The position numbers and the translations under genes are program-made. Of a stretch of DNA of 64,000 bases, positions 31,430 through 40,752 are shown one piece after another. Numbering within the stretch: position 1 is the first letter of the stretch; each line of letters begins with the position of its first letter. The DNA comes from Pseudoips prasinana (Eukaryota; Arthropoda; Insecta; Lepidoptera; Nolidae). The notes beneath the pieces were generated by a model. That model did not search any database and was not told the origin of the DNA. It was given only the letters and a program-made list of their open reading frames with translations. The DNA lies in contig OX621257.1 in NCBI GenBank assembly GCA_951640165.1, forward strand, positions 8,815,201-8,879,200, written 5' to 3'.

Positions 31430-31500
31430 AAATAATAAGAAATGACTTCGTTCTATCCGGGTGTTCCTTGACACCTCCCAAGTTTTTTTTTATTACGTGT
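31430..31500 (+). repeat. short repeat, inverted partner at 38095-38165
   Basis: AATAATAAGAAATGACTTCG and CATCCGGGTGTTCC-like TATCCGGGTGTTCCTTGACA, CACCTCCCAAG. The reverse complement is at 38095-38165 (GAGAGGTGTCAAGGGACACC, CGGATGGAACGAAGT). Confidence 0.6.
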
Positions 31501-31544
31501 AAATGAAACACATGCCGGGTACAGCTACATTTTAATGTAAATAA

Positions 31545-31747
31545 ATAGGTAAGATTCCCTCTCATGCCGTGAAGGGCATAAAAATCCTCCCGAGGGAATA
31601 CCTGCCAGAGACTGGGCAGTAGCGTTTTTCTGTGAACTATGACCATCCAACTGCGATCGCTGACCTGTCTGCCAAGCATGGCGATTATGACATATACACC
31701 ATTCTTTAGGGAGGTTTTGGTCCAGCAGTGGATGTATTTGGCTGATA
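31545..31747 (-). mobile_element. family Z retroposon copy
   Basis: Contains TACCTGCCAGAGACTGGGCA, CAACTGCGATCGCTGACCTG, CCAAGCATGGCGATTATGAC and GGTCCAGCAGTGGATGTATT. The pieces lie in the same order as plus-strand copies, so the orientation is uncertain; the left flank looks rearranged. Confidence 0.5.
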
Positions 31748-32295
31748 TCTATACATATAATAAAATCGTAGGAAAGTCAAAACTGTACATTGAATATGTT
31801 TTTTAAAGGATACTTGGGGCGTGATCTACAATAGATATCGAAGCCAAACATATAGCTTTTAGAATTTTTGTCTGTTTTTCTGTATGTATGTCCGGGCTAA
31901 ACTCAAAAGTACTGCATGGTTTTAATTCAAATTTTGCATGAATATTACTAAGAGGTCGGGACAACATATAGGCTACATATTATCACACTATCACCTACGG
32001 GGGAGGAACTGTGATAATTTATAAAGTTTAACGCGGGTAAAACCGCGGGGCACAGCTAGTCTACAATAGATATCGAAGCCACAAATATAGGTTTTTGAAT
32101 TTTTGTCTGTTTGTCTGTATGTATGTCCGGGCTAAACTCAAAAAGTGCTGCATGGTTTTAATTCAAATTTTGCGTGAATATTACTAAGAGGTCGGGACTA
32201 CATATAGGTACATATTATCACGCTATCACCTACGGGGGAGGAACTGTGATAATTTATAAAGTATAACGCGGGTAAAACCGCGGGGCACAGCTAGT
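31748..32295 (+). mobile_element. Helitron family A with tandem 235-bp 3' part
   Basis: Starts TCTATACATATAATAAAATC and ends CGCGGGTAAAACCGCGGGGC plus ACAGCTAGT at 32060. Without a gap, 235 bp beginning CTACAATAGATATCGAAGCC (31826-32060) is repeated at 32061-32295, ending with a second hairpin and CTAGT. Confidence 0.9.
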
Positions 32296-32649
32296 GATGA
32301 ATAAAATTCGGTTTCAAAATGCTAGTATATCTAGTGCATTAAAGAACAATATTGAAGTATTAATTCTTCATCAACTTGGTCACCATAAAACCAAGGTGAA
32401 GCATGTAGAGGTGGAAAGGGACCTGAACAAAATGACTTATGTAGGAAATTGGTTGAACAATAAACAGGGTAGATAGAAACCAAGAGATAAACGTGGTATT
32501 TACCTACCTTGTTTACTGTTAAGTATAATATCAACCATATATGTTAGTTTTATAGACCATAAACTGTGATCATTTGCCGCGACCACACAACTTTTAGATT
32601 CAAATGACTTAACGTCTTAGTCTCTCCATATCAAACTGAAGTATTATAA
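32296..32649. other. unrecognised DNA
   Basis: A 60-codon open frame (32294-32476, NNIEVLILHQLGHHKTKV) has no recognised family and is probably chance. Confidence 0.35.
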
Positions 32650-32840
32650 ATGTCTGCACGTCTGGCGCAGCGGCTAAGACAGTCGCCTGTCCGCTTGATG
32701 TCGCGGGTTCGAGTCCCGCGCCGAACAACTATTTGTGTGGCTCATATAAAGTTGTTCTGAGTCTGGATGCTATTTGTGTCCGTCTATTATACTATATGTT
32801 TGTAAAGTGCCGCGACACAGGGATTAGCTGAGTATAAATC
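32650..32840 (+). mobile_element. SINE-3 (tRNA-headed)
   Basis: A box CTGGCGCAGCGGCTAAGACA, B box GGGTTCGAGTCCCGC, then TGTTCTGAGTCTGGATG, TTTGTGTCCGTCTATTATAC and CCGCGACACAGGGATTAG. Confidence 0.9.
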
Positions 32841-32879
32841 ATGTTGTCCGTAATATCTAGTAATAATTATATCCAGGAA

Positions 32880-33120
32880 CATGATTTACATAATATCTGA
32901 TCCCAAACTCAGCAGGGCTTGTACTAAAGAAACCAGATAAACAGTAGTAGATATGTATATCTAGTATATCACTACATATACCTACTACTCATTTTTATAA
33001 ATACATATTTATATAGATAGTTAAACCCAGAATCAGGCTAAACATACATGTTCATGCACACAAATATATTTCCTGGGTTGGAATCGAACCCACGACCTCC
33101 GGCATGAAAAACAAGCATTT
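32880..33120 (-). mobile_element. SINE-2
   Basis: TGATCCCAAACTCAGCAGGG on the left, ACCCAGAATCAGGCTAAACA in the middle and a reversed B box (GGAATCGAACCCACGACC) on the right. Confidence 0.8.
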
Positions 33121-33159
33121 GCGAACATATTATATATAAAAAACTTAGATTTAATAACA

Positions 33160-33356
33160 TCATATTTCTCTTTTTTAAAGACAACGCCCTCACTAGGGAA
33201 TCTAATCCCTGTGTCGCGGGGTACTTCACAAACGTATAATAGACTGACGCAAATTACATCCAGACTCAGAACAACTATTTATGGGTCTCACAATTAGTTT
33301 TCCGGCGCGGGACTTGAACCCTGGCGACTGCCTTAGCCGCTCCACGTGCAGTCAAA
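33160..33356 (-). mobile_element. SINE-3
   Basis: TAGGGAATCTAATCCCTGTG, TCCAGACTCAGAACAACTAT, CCGGCGCGGGACTTGAACCC, TTAGCCGCTCCACGTGC: a reversed SINE-3. It has a short deletion in the head between the B and A boxes. Confidence 0.85.
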
Positions 33357-33384
33357 GCGTTTGTGTAGTAAAGTCTATATCTTT

Positions 33385-33510
33385 TTTTATTTTTTTAAGA
33401 AGAAACACGGATTACGTCTCCGTGTTTCTTCCTAACATATAAAAAAATAAATAGACTTTATTTCACAAAAACTTTGACTCTCTCTCTGTCTCTCTCTCTC
33501 TCTCTCTCTA
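33385..33510. repeat. short hairpin and (TC)n microsatellite
   Basis: AGAAGAAACACGGA / TCCGTGTTTCTTCCT form a 14-bp stem at about 33397-33433. A TC-rich simple repeat runs from 33478 to 33510. Confidence 0.7.
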
Positions 33511-33929
33511 GAGAAAAGAAAAAGTAAAGCTTATGCTTCAAAATGAAATTTTATATTATATGCAGTTATACTCGCAGTAGTGCTGAGATTCTATAAGATT
33601 TCCGAATAAAACTTCCTTAGTTTCTACGAATAATAAGCCTATGTTATATACTTCTTTTTGCTCTACTAACACATAGGCAAGTCCGGTTCAATATTATTCA
33701 ACTTTATGCATGCTTTCATTAACTTTCGTAGCACAAATCTCTTAATAACACGGGTGGCTTAACCCCGTATATGTTACAATGAAGCCGGCTTCTTTAATAT
33801 TATGATAATTTGTTTTGAAAACTATGCCGTTCTTAAAAATATTCAAAAATACTTAAGCCTAGTAGGTCAGGAGCCAGTAATAAAATGTAACCACTCACTA
33901 AATGAAATCTTTATATTACTTTGAACTGT
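33511..33929. other. AT-rich DNA, nothing recognised
   Basis: No motif was recognised. Confidence 0.4.
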
Positions 33930-34060
33930 TTCCTAAATATGAGTGTACACATTTAGATGAGTCTCAAAAATGTGAAATCACAAATTCTATCACCGTCGGG
34001 TCTCGAACCAGCACCATCTGCGTTATGCGTTAAGCTACGAACGATACACACTGGCAGATC
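33930..34060 (-). mobile_element. tRNA-headed SINE of another family (SINE-4)
   Basis: On minus: GTAGCTTAACGCATAACGCA (A-box side) and GGTTCGAGACCC (B box), then a non-SINE-1/2/3 body. Single copy seen. Confidence 0.5.
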
Positions 34061-34207
34061 AAATTTAGGATTCCCTTGCTAACACCCTTCCGGAGGATGT
34101 AGGTATTATCCAGGCTTTGTTTTCTAGAAACATGGCCGACTGATATGTTTCCTATTTTTGAGATTACATTAACGCGTTGTGTTGCGAATAATGCTATAAA
34201 ACTACTA

Positions 34208-34440
34208 CTAAGACTACACGTGTGGCGCAGCGGCTAAGACTGTCGCCTCGCCGCTTCGTGTCGTGGGTTCGAGTCTCGCGCCGGACAGCAATTTGTGTGA
34301 CCCATAATTAATTGTTCTGAGTCTGGATGTAATTTGTGCCTACCATCTATTATATGTTTGTAAAGTACGCCGCGACGCAGGGATTAGATTCCCTAGTGCG
34401 GGCGTTGTATTTTACAAAAGAAGAAATAAAAATTCAAATT
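34208..34440 (+). mobile_element. SINE-3, well preserved
   Basis: CGTGTGGCGCAGCGGCTAAG, GGGTTCGAGTCTCGCGCCGG, TTCTGAGTCTGGATGTAATT, GACGCAGGGATTAGATTCCC, GTGCGGGCGTTGTATTT. This copy defines the family's 3' part. Confidence 0.9.
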
Positions 34441-34634
34441 TAATTAAGATAAGTCTCCAAGGCGTCTTCCAGGGTTCGTGATGCCTTTTGACTGTATACT
34501 TAATTTTGGTCATCCATAGTCGGGTTATGGTGGATTCGTTGCCACAATTGAGGACGCGATTGGGGCTGCAAGTGGAACGGAAGATTCAAGTTTTACCATA
34601 AGGTAGTTCTGCTGCAGCTTGTTACCCAGATGTA

Positions 34635-34769
34635 CAGACGCCAGCACATCCAACTACCCCAATCTATCAAATTTCTTTTATAGATTTTCAACTTAATCAC
34701 TTAAGCATAAGGTTCACTTTCAATTGGGGAAATTTCACAGATTGGGGTAGCTTGATATGCTGGCGTCTG
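34635..34769. mobile_element. 135-bp TA-flanked MITE, copy 2
   Basis: TA, CAGACGCCAGCACATCCAAC ... GCTTGATATGCTGGCGTCTG, TA. Same length as copy 1. Confidence 0.9.
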
Positions 34770-35321
34770 TACCTTAGTACACCTTAACTTTTTGCCATAC
34801 TAAAATAAATAAGATAAATGTAAATAAGAAAATAGGATATGAACCTCGTCAGCGAGAACAGCGTCGACCCCCCGTGATGCAGTAGTCTATGCCAAGTTTC
34901 AACTGCAACAGCAAACTAAAAGAAAACTAAAATAGAAATCCAAGAAAATATACATTTATAATAGAACTCTAAATAGACACGTCTCTTGAGAATGTATATA
35001 AATTATTACTTCAAATGAGAACATATCCAATGCACTTCTATCTAGAACACATAAACGCACATCGCAAAACAACCTATTAAGATTAAACTTGACCTAACAA
35101 TCGATTCTAGAATTAATTAGAAGACACAGTAACGCAAAACGTTCGTCTCGTAGAGTTCACACGACAACAATAAGCTCTATGTTAATTATCATGAACTCTA
35201 TGTCAGTAGAGCACTTACGGTAGAGTTTATGGCCCCACTTTCTTGTAATGAGATATATGATACGTGGAGTATGGAGCTCTACATTCAATGCTCGTTATGG
35301 GTTGAACAAATGATCTGTGAA
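34770..35321. other. AT-rich DNA, nothing recognised
   Basis: No motif was recognised. Confidence 0.4.
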
Positions 35322-35457
35322 CAGACGCCAGCACATACAGTTACCCCAATCTGTCAAATTTCTTTTATAGATTTTCAACTTTATAACATAAGCATAAGGT
35401 TTCACTTTCAACTGGGGAAATTTTACAGATTGTGGCAGCTTGATGTGCTGGCGTCTG
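35322..35457. mobile_element. 136-bp TA-flanked MITE, copy 3
   Basis: CAGACGCCAGCACATACAGT ... TTGATGTGCTGGCGTCTG, TA on the right. The left TA is mutated to AA. A (TC)n run follows at 35612-35634. Confidence 0.9.
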
Positions 35458-35688
35458 TACATTTTGAGTATATCACAATTTTGAGTATATGTACATCAAT
35501 CGCAAAGAATTATAATTTCGTAAGTAAAGCCAATTGGAACGTGGCTTGCGATAGGAGTTTGTTTGTTGAAATCACTATGTGAGGGAAAAGGATTATGCAA
35601 CCACCATGATTTTCTCTCTCTCTCTCTTTCTTTATCTCTTGCACACAAGAGCACATATACTCGTATAAATCGTAATATATTGTCTCGT

Positions 35689-36045
35689 TGGTGTTTTTGT
35701 AGCGTGTTCAACCGCAGAAAATGAGGCCCTGGGTTTAAATCCTGGGGCGGTCCAAAAATTGATTATGGAATTATTCTGTACGGAATATTTCTCAGTATCA
35801 CCCCGAAGTCTGGAAGTTGACGGTATTGCACCCCCGTATTTCAGAGAGCACTTAAAGCTTTCGGTCCTGTACTGACCTCTTTTCGGTCGTGTTGTTAGTC
35901 GTCTCATCGGATTATGAGAGTGATGTTATAGAGAGTACTCCTGTGTTTGCGCTTACAGTTGTGCACTATAATATGTCCCGCGCATATGACTAGTCTCCAT
36001 TGAGAATGGCCGCCATGGCAGAATTTCTAGGAGGACATTATTAAT
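35689..36045 (+). mobile_element. SINE-1
   Basis: CGTTCAACCGCAG-type head (A box decayed: CTCGTTGGTGTTTTTGTAGC), GGGTTTAAATCCTGG, AGTCTGGAAGTTGACGGTAT, CCTGTGTTTGCGCTTACAGT, ending TCTAGGAGGACATTATTA. Confidence 0.8.
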
Positions 36046-36179
36046 GTACGAGTGTGTTTGTTTGAGCAGACCAGTATTATGCATGGTTTGTTGATGTGAC
36101 GATGCGTATGCGACTTCATTTCTGACAAGGATCCTTCACTTTTTACTTCATTTACCAATATACAAACTGCTATGTGCTT

Positions 36180-36279
36180 GACGGTCAAATATATTTCCTC
36201 CCTATCGCTTCCCGTGGAGTGCAAAGCGACGTCTTCGCCCTTCACGGAAAGCGATAGGGAAGAAATATTCTTGACCATC
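36180..36279. repeat. foldback with 39-bp arms
   Basis: TTTCCTCCCTATCGCTTCCC on the left and GAAAGCGATAGGGAAGAAAT on the right; 39-bp arms (36180-36218, 36241-36279) with a few mismatches and a 22-base loop. Confidence 0.85.
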
Positions 36280-36282
36280 AAG

Positions 36283-36465
36283 ACCGTCCCGAGGAAAATA
36301 TATCAGAGAACGAGGAACGGCGTTTTTATGAGTACTATGACTCACTTACTGTAAACGTCAGCCAATGACATATCCCCTCACATGAAGGACACAATTGTCG
36401 GATCGTTAAGATTTTTGGAGAAAGCCTTTGTCCAGCAGCGTTTTTCGGCTGATATGATGATTCAA
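36283..36465 (+). mobile_element. family Z retroposon copy
   Basis: CGTCCCGAGGAAAATATATC, CAGAGAACGAGGAACGGCGT, GAGTACTATGACTCACTTAC and AAGCCTTTGTCCAGCAGCG, ending TGATATGATGAT. Confidence 0.6.
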
Positions 36466-36487
36466 ACATACAAACTTCCACATTCAG

Positions 36488-37110
36488 AATGACTACACGT
36501 GTGGCGTAGCGGCTAAGACAGTCGCCTCGCCGCTTCGTGTCGCGGGTTAGATTTCCGCGCCGGACAACAATTTATGTGAAACTACTGTTAACTACTAAAA
36601 CTACTGTTAACTCATCGTAGGTATTTCATAGTTCTATAGCCTAAACAATCTCAAATGCCGATTATTCGTCTAGATTTGGAGAATGTTGGTTAACCCGTAA
36701 TTGGCTAGTGTGTAAGTCTAAAAAATATTCGTCATCGTTGTTAAAAAAAACTTGTGTGTACTTAAGTACACGCGTTAGAAGTTATACTTCTTAATATACA
36801 ACTTGAACATAGTTATCAATTTTCATACCACCTAGAACTAACGTCATGCTGTTATTCTTACGATTTTTACGAAAAAATTCGCCGTCATACCACCTAGAAC
36901 TAACTTCATGCTGTTAAATTTTTTGGTGCCGGTGTGCGCGCGCATCGTAAAAATTCACTCTCATCATTTTTCTTAATAAATAATAAAAATAAATAGTTGT
37001 ATAGACTCTGGATGTAATTTGTGTCCGTCTATTCTGTTTGTATAGTATACAGGGATTAGATTCCTTAGTGCGGGTGTTGTCTTTTTAAAATAAAAGAAAG
37101 ATCAATAAAT
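36488..37110 (+). mobile_element. SINE-3 split by a ~420-bp insert
   Basis: The head and B-box region are at 36488-36575 (CGTGTGGCGTAGCGGCTAAG). The 3' part resumes at about 37005 (GACTCTGGATGTAATTTGTG, CAGGGATTAGATTCC, GTGCGGGTGTTG). Between them lies unrelated DNA containing RepA copy 1. Confidence 0.8.
36751..36976 (+). repeat. RepA copy 1 (unclassified)
   Basis: ACTTGTGTGTACTTAAGTAC, GCGTTAGAAGTTATACTTCT, TCATACCACCTAGAACTAAC twice, GGTGTGCGCGCGCATCGTAA, CACTCTCATCATTTTTCT. It lacks the CGCGCCAAAAGAAG end seen in the other copies. Confidence 0.85.
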
Positions 37111-37584
37111 TGGAATATGATTATTACCTAGCTTTTCTTCGCAGTTTCACTCAGTCATTTAATTAGACTCAGTATAAGTAAGGTAATACTAAGGCAATTA
37201 AAAGTCCCACATGCTCTTTACCAGTTTTAAAACTGCCGGATGGAAATGTGGCTTCAACTAGCCAATTGCATATCCGACAGAAAAAAAAGTAGTACTATCT
37301 ATTTGCCTCTATTTATCGGATTAAAACTTGGAGGGTATCAATTCTATTAAGTACTTATATGTTTGTTTTTCACCCATTTTAGAGCACTGGCTCGCACGTT
37401 TTGTGCACCTGTTTTTTTTTTCTTGTAATACCCAATGAATATTTTTTTTATTCGGTGCAGATTAGTCTCGGAATGGTTCCACCTAATTTATCTTTAACTC
37501 TGTTGCGTCCGGTAGTTTTAAAATTTAACAATTTGTAAAACTGTCGGATCAAAAATTAAGCGGCCGCGATTAAAAATAAAACAA
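37111..37584. other. AT-rich DNA, nothing recognised
   Basis: No motif was recognised. Confidence 0.4.
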
Positions 37585-37790
37585 TAATAATGATATATTC
37601 TGGGACATTATTTACGCATGGCCATGTGATCCCAAACCAAGCAAAGCTTGTACTATGGAAACTATATAACTGTGACAATACATATATGTACTACTTTTTT
37701 AAATACATAATAATACACATAATTACGTTCAGACTTGCAAACATACATGTTTATGCACACAAACATATATCCTGGATTATTCTGCTTTTT
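37585..37790 (-). mobile_element. SINE-2, head decayed
   Basis: GATATATTCTGGGACATTAT, GCCATGTGATCCCAAACCAA, GCAAAGCTTGTACTATGGAA and TCCTGGATTATTC. The tRNA-like head is not recognisable. Confidence 0.7.
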
Positions 37791-38177
37791 TTTCAATGTT
37801 GTTTGGGATTTAGCTGAAGACTTAAAAGTAGTTTGTTATTATTTTATTGTTTGATATTTTATATTCGTTGTTCTTTGTATAATTACGTTTTCCCTAGCTA
37901 TAAGCGGCTTATAGCTATTGTAGTGTATATATAATCTCTTAGCATTAGACTTCACAGCACTCTACATATTATTATTATTTTAGTTTTAGTAATCTGTGAA
38001 AACGCCGTGGGTTGTACTCCTAACATTACACAGTGTTATTACTTTTAGTTTATAAGCTCATGTTGTACAACTGTTTGTTATCCAAACAAAAAAAAATTAA
38101 AAATCTTGAGAGGTGTCAAGGGACACCCGGATGGAACGAAGTTATTTCTTATTATTTATTATGTACAAAAAACCTGT
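37791..38177. other. unrecognised DNA with one short repeat
   Basis: 38095-38165 is the inverted partner of 31430-31500 (GAGGTGTCAAGGGACACCCG). The rest shows nothing. Confidence 0.45.
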
Positions 38178-38400
38178 ATACACTCAACAAAAATAATCGT
38201 CGCGACACCACACTGTTCAATGCGAAATAGAAATTAAAATATCTGGCTTGCTTTCTATAAGAGAGAGAGAGACAGACAGAGAAACATGCGCACGCCGCAC
38301 AGCTGCAAAAAGTGTCGTGACAACTTTTCGTAAGATTCTTTTCCGTCTAGCCCCCTTTCACAACGCGCGATAAGGAACTGCAGCGTAACACCTTACCACG
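38178..38400 (-). repeat. dispersed repeat W, copy 2
   Basis: CAAAAATAATCGTCGCGACA, CCACACTGTTCAATGCGAAA, a (GA)n run, CACGCCGCACAGCTGCAAAA and TTTCACAACGCGCGATAAGG: reverse complement of 24515-24745. Confidence 0.8.
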
Positions 38401-38469
38401 CGTTACCATACCAAGTACCTATCGTATTTTTGTGTCAACAATAATTTCCTTAGCTTAAATAGATAGACC

Positions 38470-38511
38470 TTTATATTCATGTGTATTTAACATGAATATA
38501 AAGGTCTTTCT
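38470..38511. repeat. 18-bp-arm hairpin
   Basis: AGACCTTTATATTCATGT and ACATGAATATAAAGGTCT with a short loop. Confidence 0.85.
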
Positions 38512-38627
38512 GCATTTCTATTTAACTTCTTTGCTGATATTCTTTACTGATATACTATATTTTCTCTACAAAGGCGCTCAAAGTGTCTGCGGGTGGGTTT
38601 GTCGGACTCATCATCATCATCATCATA

Positions 38628-40752
38628 TCAGCCGAAAAACGTCCACTGCTGGACAAGGGCCTCCCCCAAAGATCTCCACAATTGCCGGTCTTGCGCTATT
38701 CGCATCCAGCTGTTTCCAGCGACCCGCACAAGATCATCGGTCCATCTTGTAGGGGGCCTGCCCACGCTGCGTCTTCCGGTTCGTGGTCGCCACTCAAGAA
38801 CCTTTCTGCCCCAGCGGCCATCGGTTCTACGAGCTATGTGCCCCGCCCACTGCCACTACAGTTTTGCAATTCTTCGGGCTATGTCGGTGACTTTGGTTCG
38901 CCTGCGGATTTCGACATTTCTGATGCGATCCCGCAGGGAAACTCCGAGCATAGCCTTCTCCATTGCTCTTTGGGTGACCTTGAGCCTTCTAATAAGGCCC
39001 ATAGTGAGCGACCACGTCTCTGTTCCGTATGTCATCACTGGCAACACACACTGGTCGAAGACTTTCGACTTGAGACACTGCGGTATTTTGGACCGGAAGA
39101 TGTTACGTAGCTTCCCGAACGCTGCCCATCCGAGTTGGATTCTACGATTGACCTCCTTCTCAAAGTTGGACCTACCTAGTTGGATGGTCTGTCCTAGGTA
39201 AATATAGTTCTCTAGAACTTCGAGTGCAGAGTCACCAACTTTCAATTGAGTGGGTGCAACATGGACGTTTGACATGATTTTCGTCTTATCCATGTTCATT
39301 TTCAGACCCACTTGTTGAGAGACTCTGCTGAGGTCATCGAGCATTGTACCGAGGTCTTCCATGGTCTCAGCCATGACTACTATATCATCGGCAAATCGAA
39401 GGTGAGTCACGCCTCGCTGCAAGTGGATAGGTTTCGAGATCTGGTCCTGGAGTCGCACTGACATAGTGCCGTTTTCATACAAGCACTTTATCACCTCGAT
39501 ATACCGGTAGTCGATTTGGCACCTTATGAGAGACCTCAGCACGGCCCATGTTTCGATAGAATCGAAGGCTTTCTCATAGTCCACAAACGATAAGCACAAT
39601 GGCTTGTTATACTCTTCGGTCTTCTGTATAACTTGCCGCAGCGTATGTATGTGGTCTATGGTGCTAAAGCCTTTTCGGAAACTGACTTGTTCGGGAGGCT
39701 GGAAGTCGTCAAACCTGCGCGCGAGACGGTTCGTAACGACCCTCGAAAACAACTTGTAAACATGGCTCAGCAGTGTGATGGGTCTATAATTCTTCAATAG
39801 GGTTTTGTCGCCCTGTTTGAATTAGAGCACCACCACACTTCTGTGCCATGCTTGTGGCGTTTGACCATCTAGTATGACGGAGTTAAATAACTTCTGAAGG
39901 GCCCGTAGGATTGGTGTACCACCCGCCTTCAGAAGCTCTGCTGTAACTCCATCATCACCAGGCGCCTTGTTGTTCTTGAGTTGTTTGAGAGCCAATCTAA
40001 TCTCGTACAGGCTGACGTCCGGGATGTCGTCGGTGTAATTTCGGGTTAGTCGTGCTCTGGGATCTGAGGCATGACTTTTGACAGGTGGCTGTGTTGTCGT
40101 ATATAACTGTCCGTAGAACTTCTCGATCTCTCCCAGCAACTCAGGCTTAGACGTGACGATTCTACCATCCTCAGTCTTCAGCTTCGTCAGTTGGCTCTGT
40201 CCAACAGACAGAGCTCTTGTGAACACTTTAGAACCTTTGTTTCGCTCGATGGCCTCTTTAATACTAATTGTATTAAATTGCCGCGTGTCGCGAGTCAAAG
40301 ACTTTGAGATCTGTCTGTTGAGCTGCCGATATCTGATAGCATCATCTGAGGATGTCAGAACCATTTTCCGTCTATCTTCCATAAGTTGCAGGGTAAAGTC
40401 AGAGATCTTTTTAGTTCTGTTTGTACGGCGGGCCTTGAAGACCTTAGACCCAGCCGTATGGACAGCTTCTACGAGCCTGTCATAGTATAAGTCCACTTCC
40501 TCGCAGTCTGCTAGGCATTCGAAACGGTTTTGCAGGTCGAGCTGAAATGGTTCGGGGTTTTGGACGTGGATAGGTAAAGGTCGGAGCGTAGACTTTATCA
40601 GTCGGGACCTCTGGAGTTTGACATTAAGGTTCAATGAGCCTCTGACCAGTCTGTGATCGCTCCCGGTTTTAACCGCATTGATCACGGAGACATCATTGAA
40701 CATCTGTCGTCTCGTCGACAAGATAAAGTTACAAGCAACCACTTTAGACATG
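38628..40752 (-). pseudogene. RTE endonuclease end, reverse transcriptase, C-terminus
   Basis: One reading phase throughout. SDHRLVRG (end of endonuclease), LKNNKAPGDDGVTAELLK, KNYRPITLLSHVYK, FVDYEKAFDSIETW and LRFADDIVVMAE are RTE reverse-transcriptase blocks. The C-terminus reads WQWAGHIARRTDGRWGRKV and WMRIAQDRQLW, ending QQWTFFG. Two nonsense codons, TAA at 39822-39824 and TAG at 38856-38858, replace sense codons with no frameshift. Residues QRGV run straight into THLRFADD, so the RQGDxISPKLF motif and about 30 residues are deleted in frame near 39405-39412. The copy is inactive. Confidence 0.92.

Noticed and set aside
32653..32725. Possible true tRNA gene (A and B boxes)
   Set aside because: The same head recurs with a long conserved body at 34208, 36488 and 63520, so it is a SINE head. 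The same applies to 21523, 43713 and 52693.
33478..33510. (TC)n run as a promoter GAGA element
   Set aside because: It is a plain microsatellite between SINE-derived pieces with no gene nearby.
38583..39201. Plus-strand frames of 175 and 202 codons
   Set aside because: They are shadows of the RTE C-terminus on the minus strand, which carries the recognisable motifs.
40678..40752. Extension of the LINE-B frame upstream of 40753
   Set aside because: These codons are the complement of the RTE sequence (SDHRLV region); the apparent N-terminus is read through the junction.
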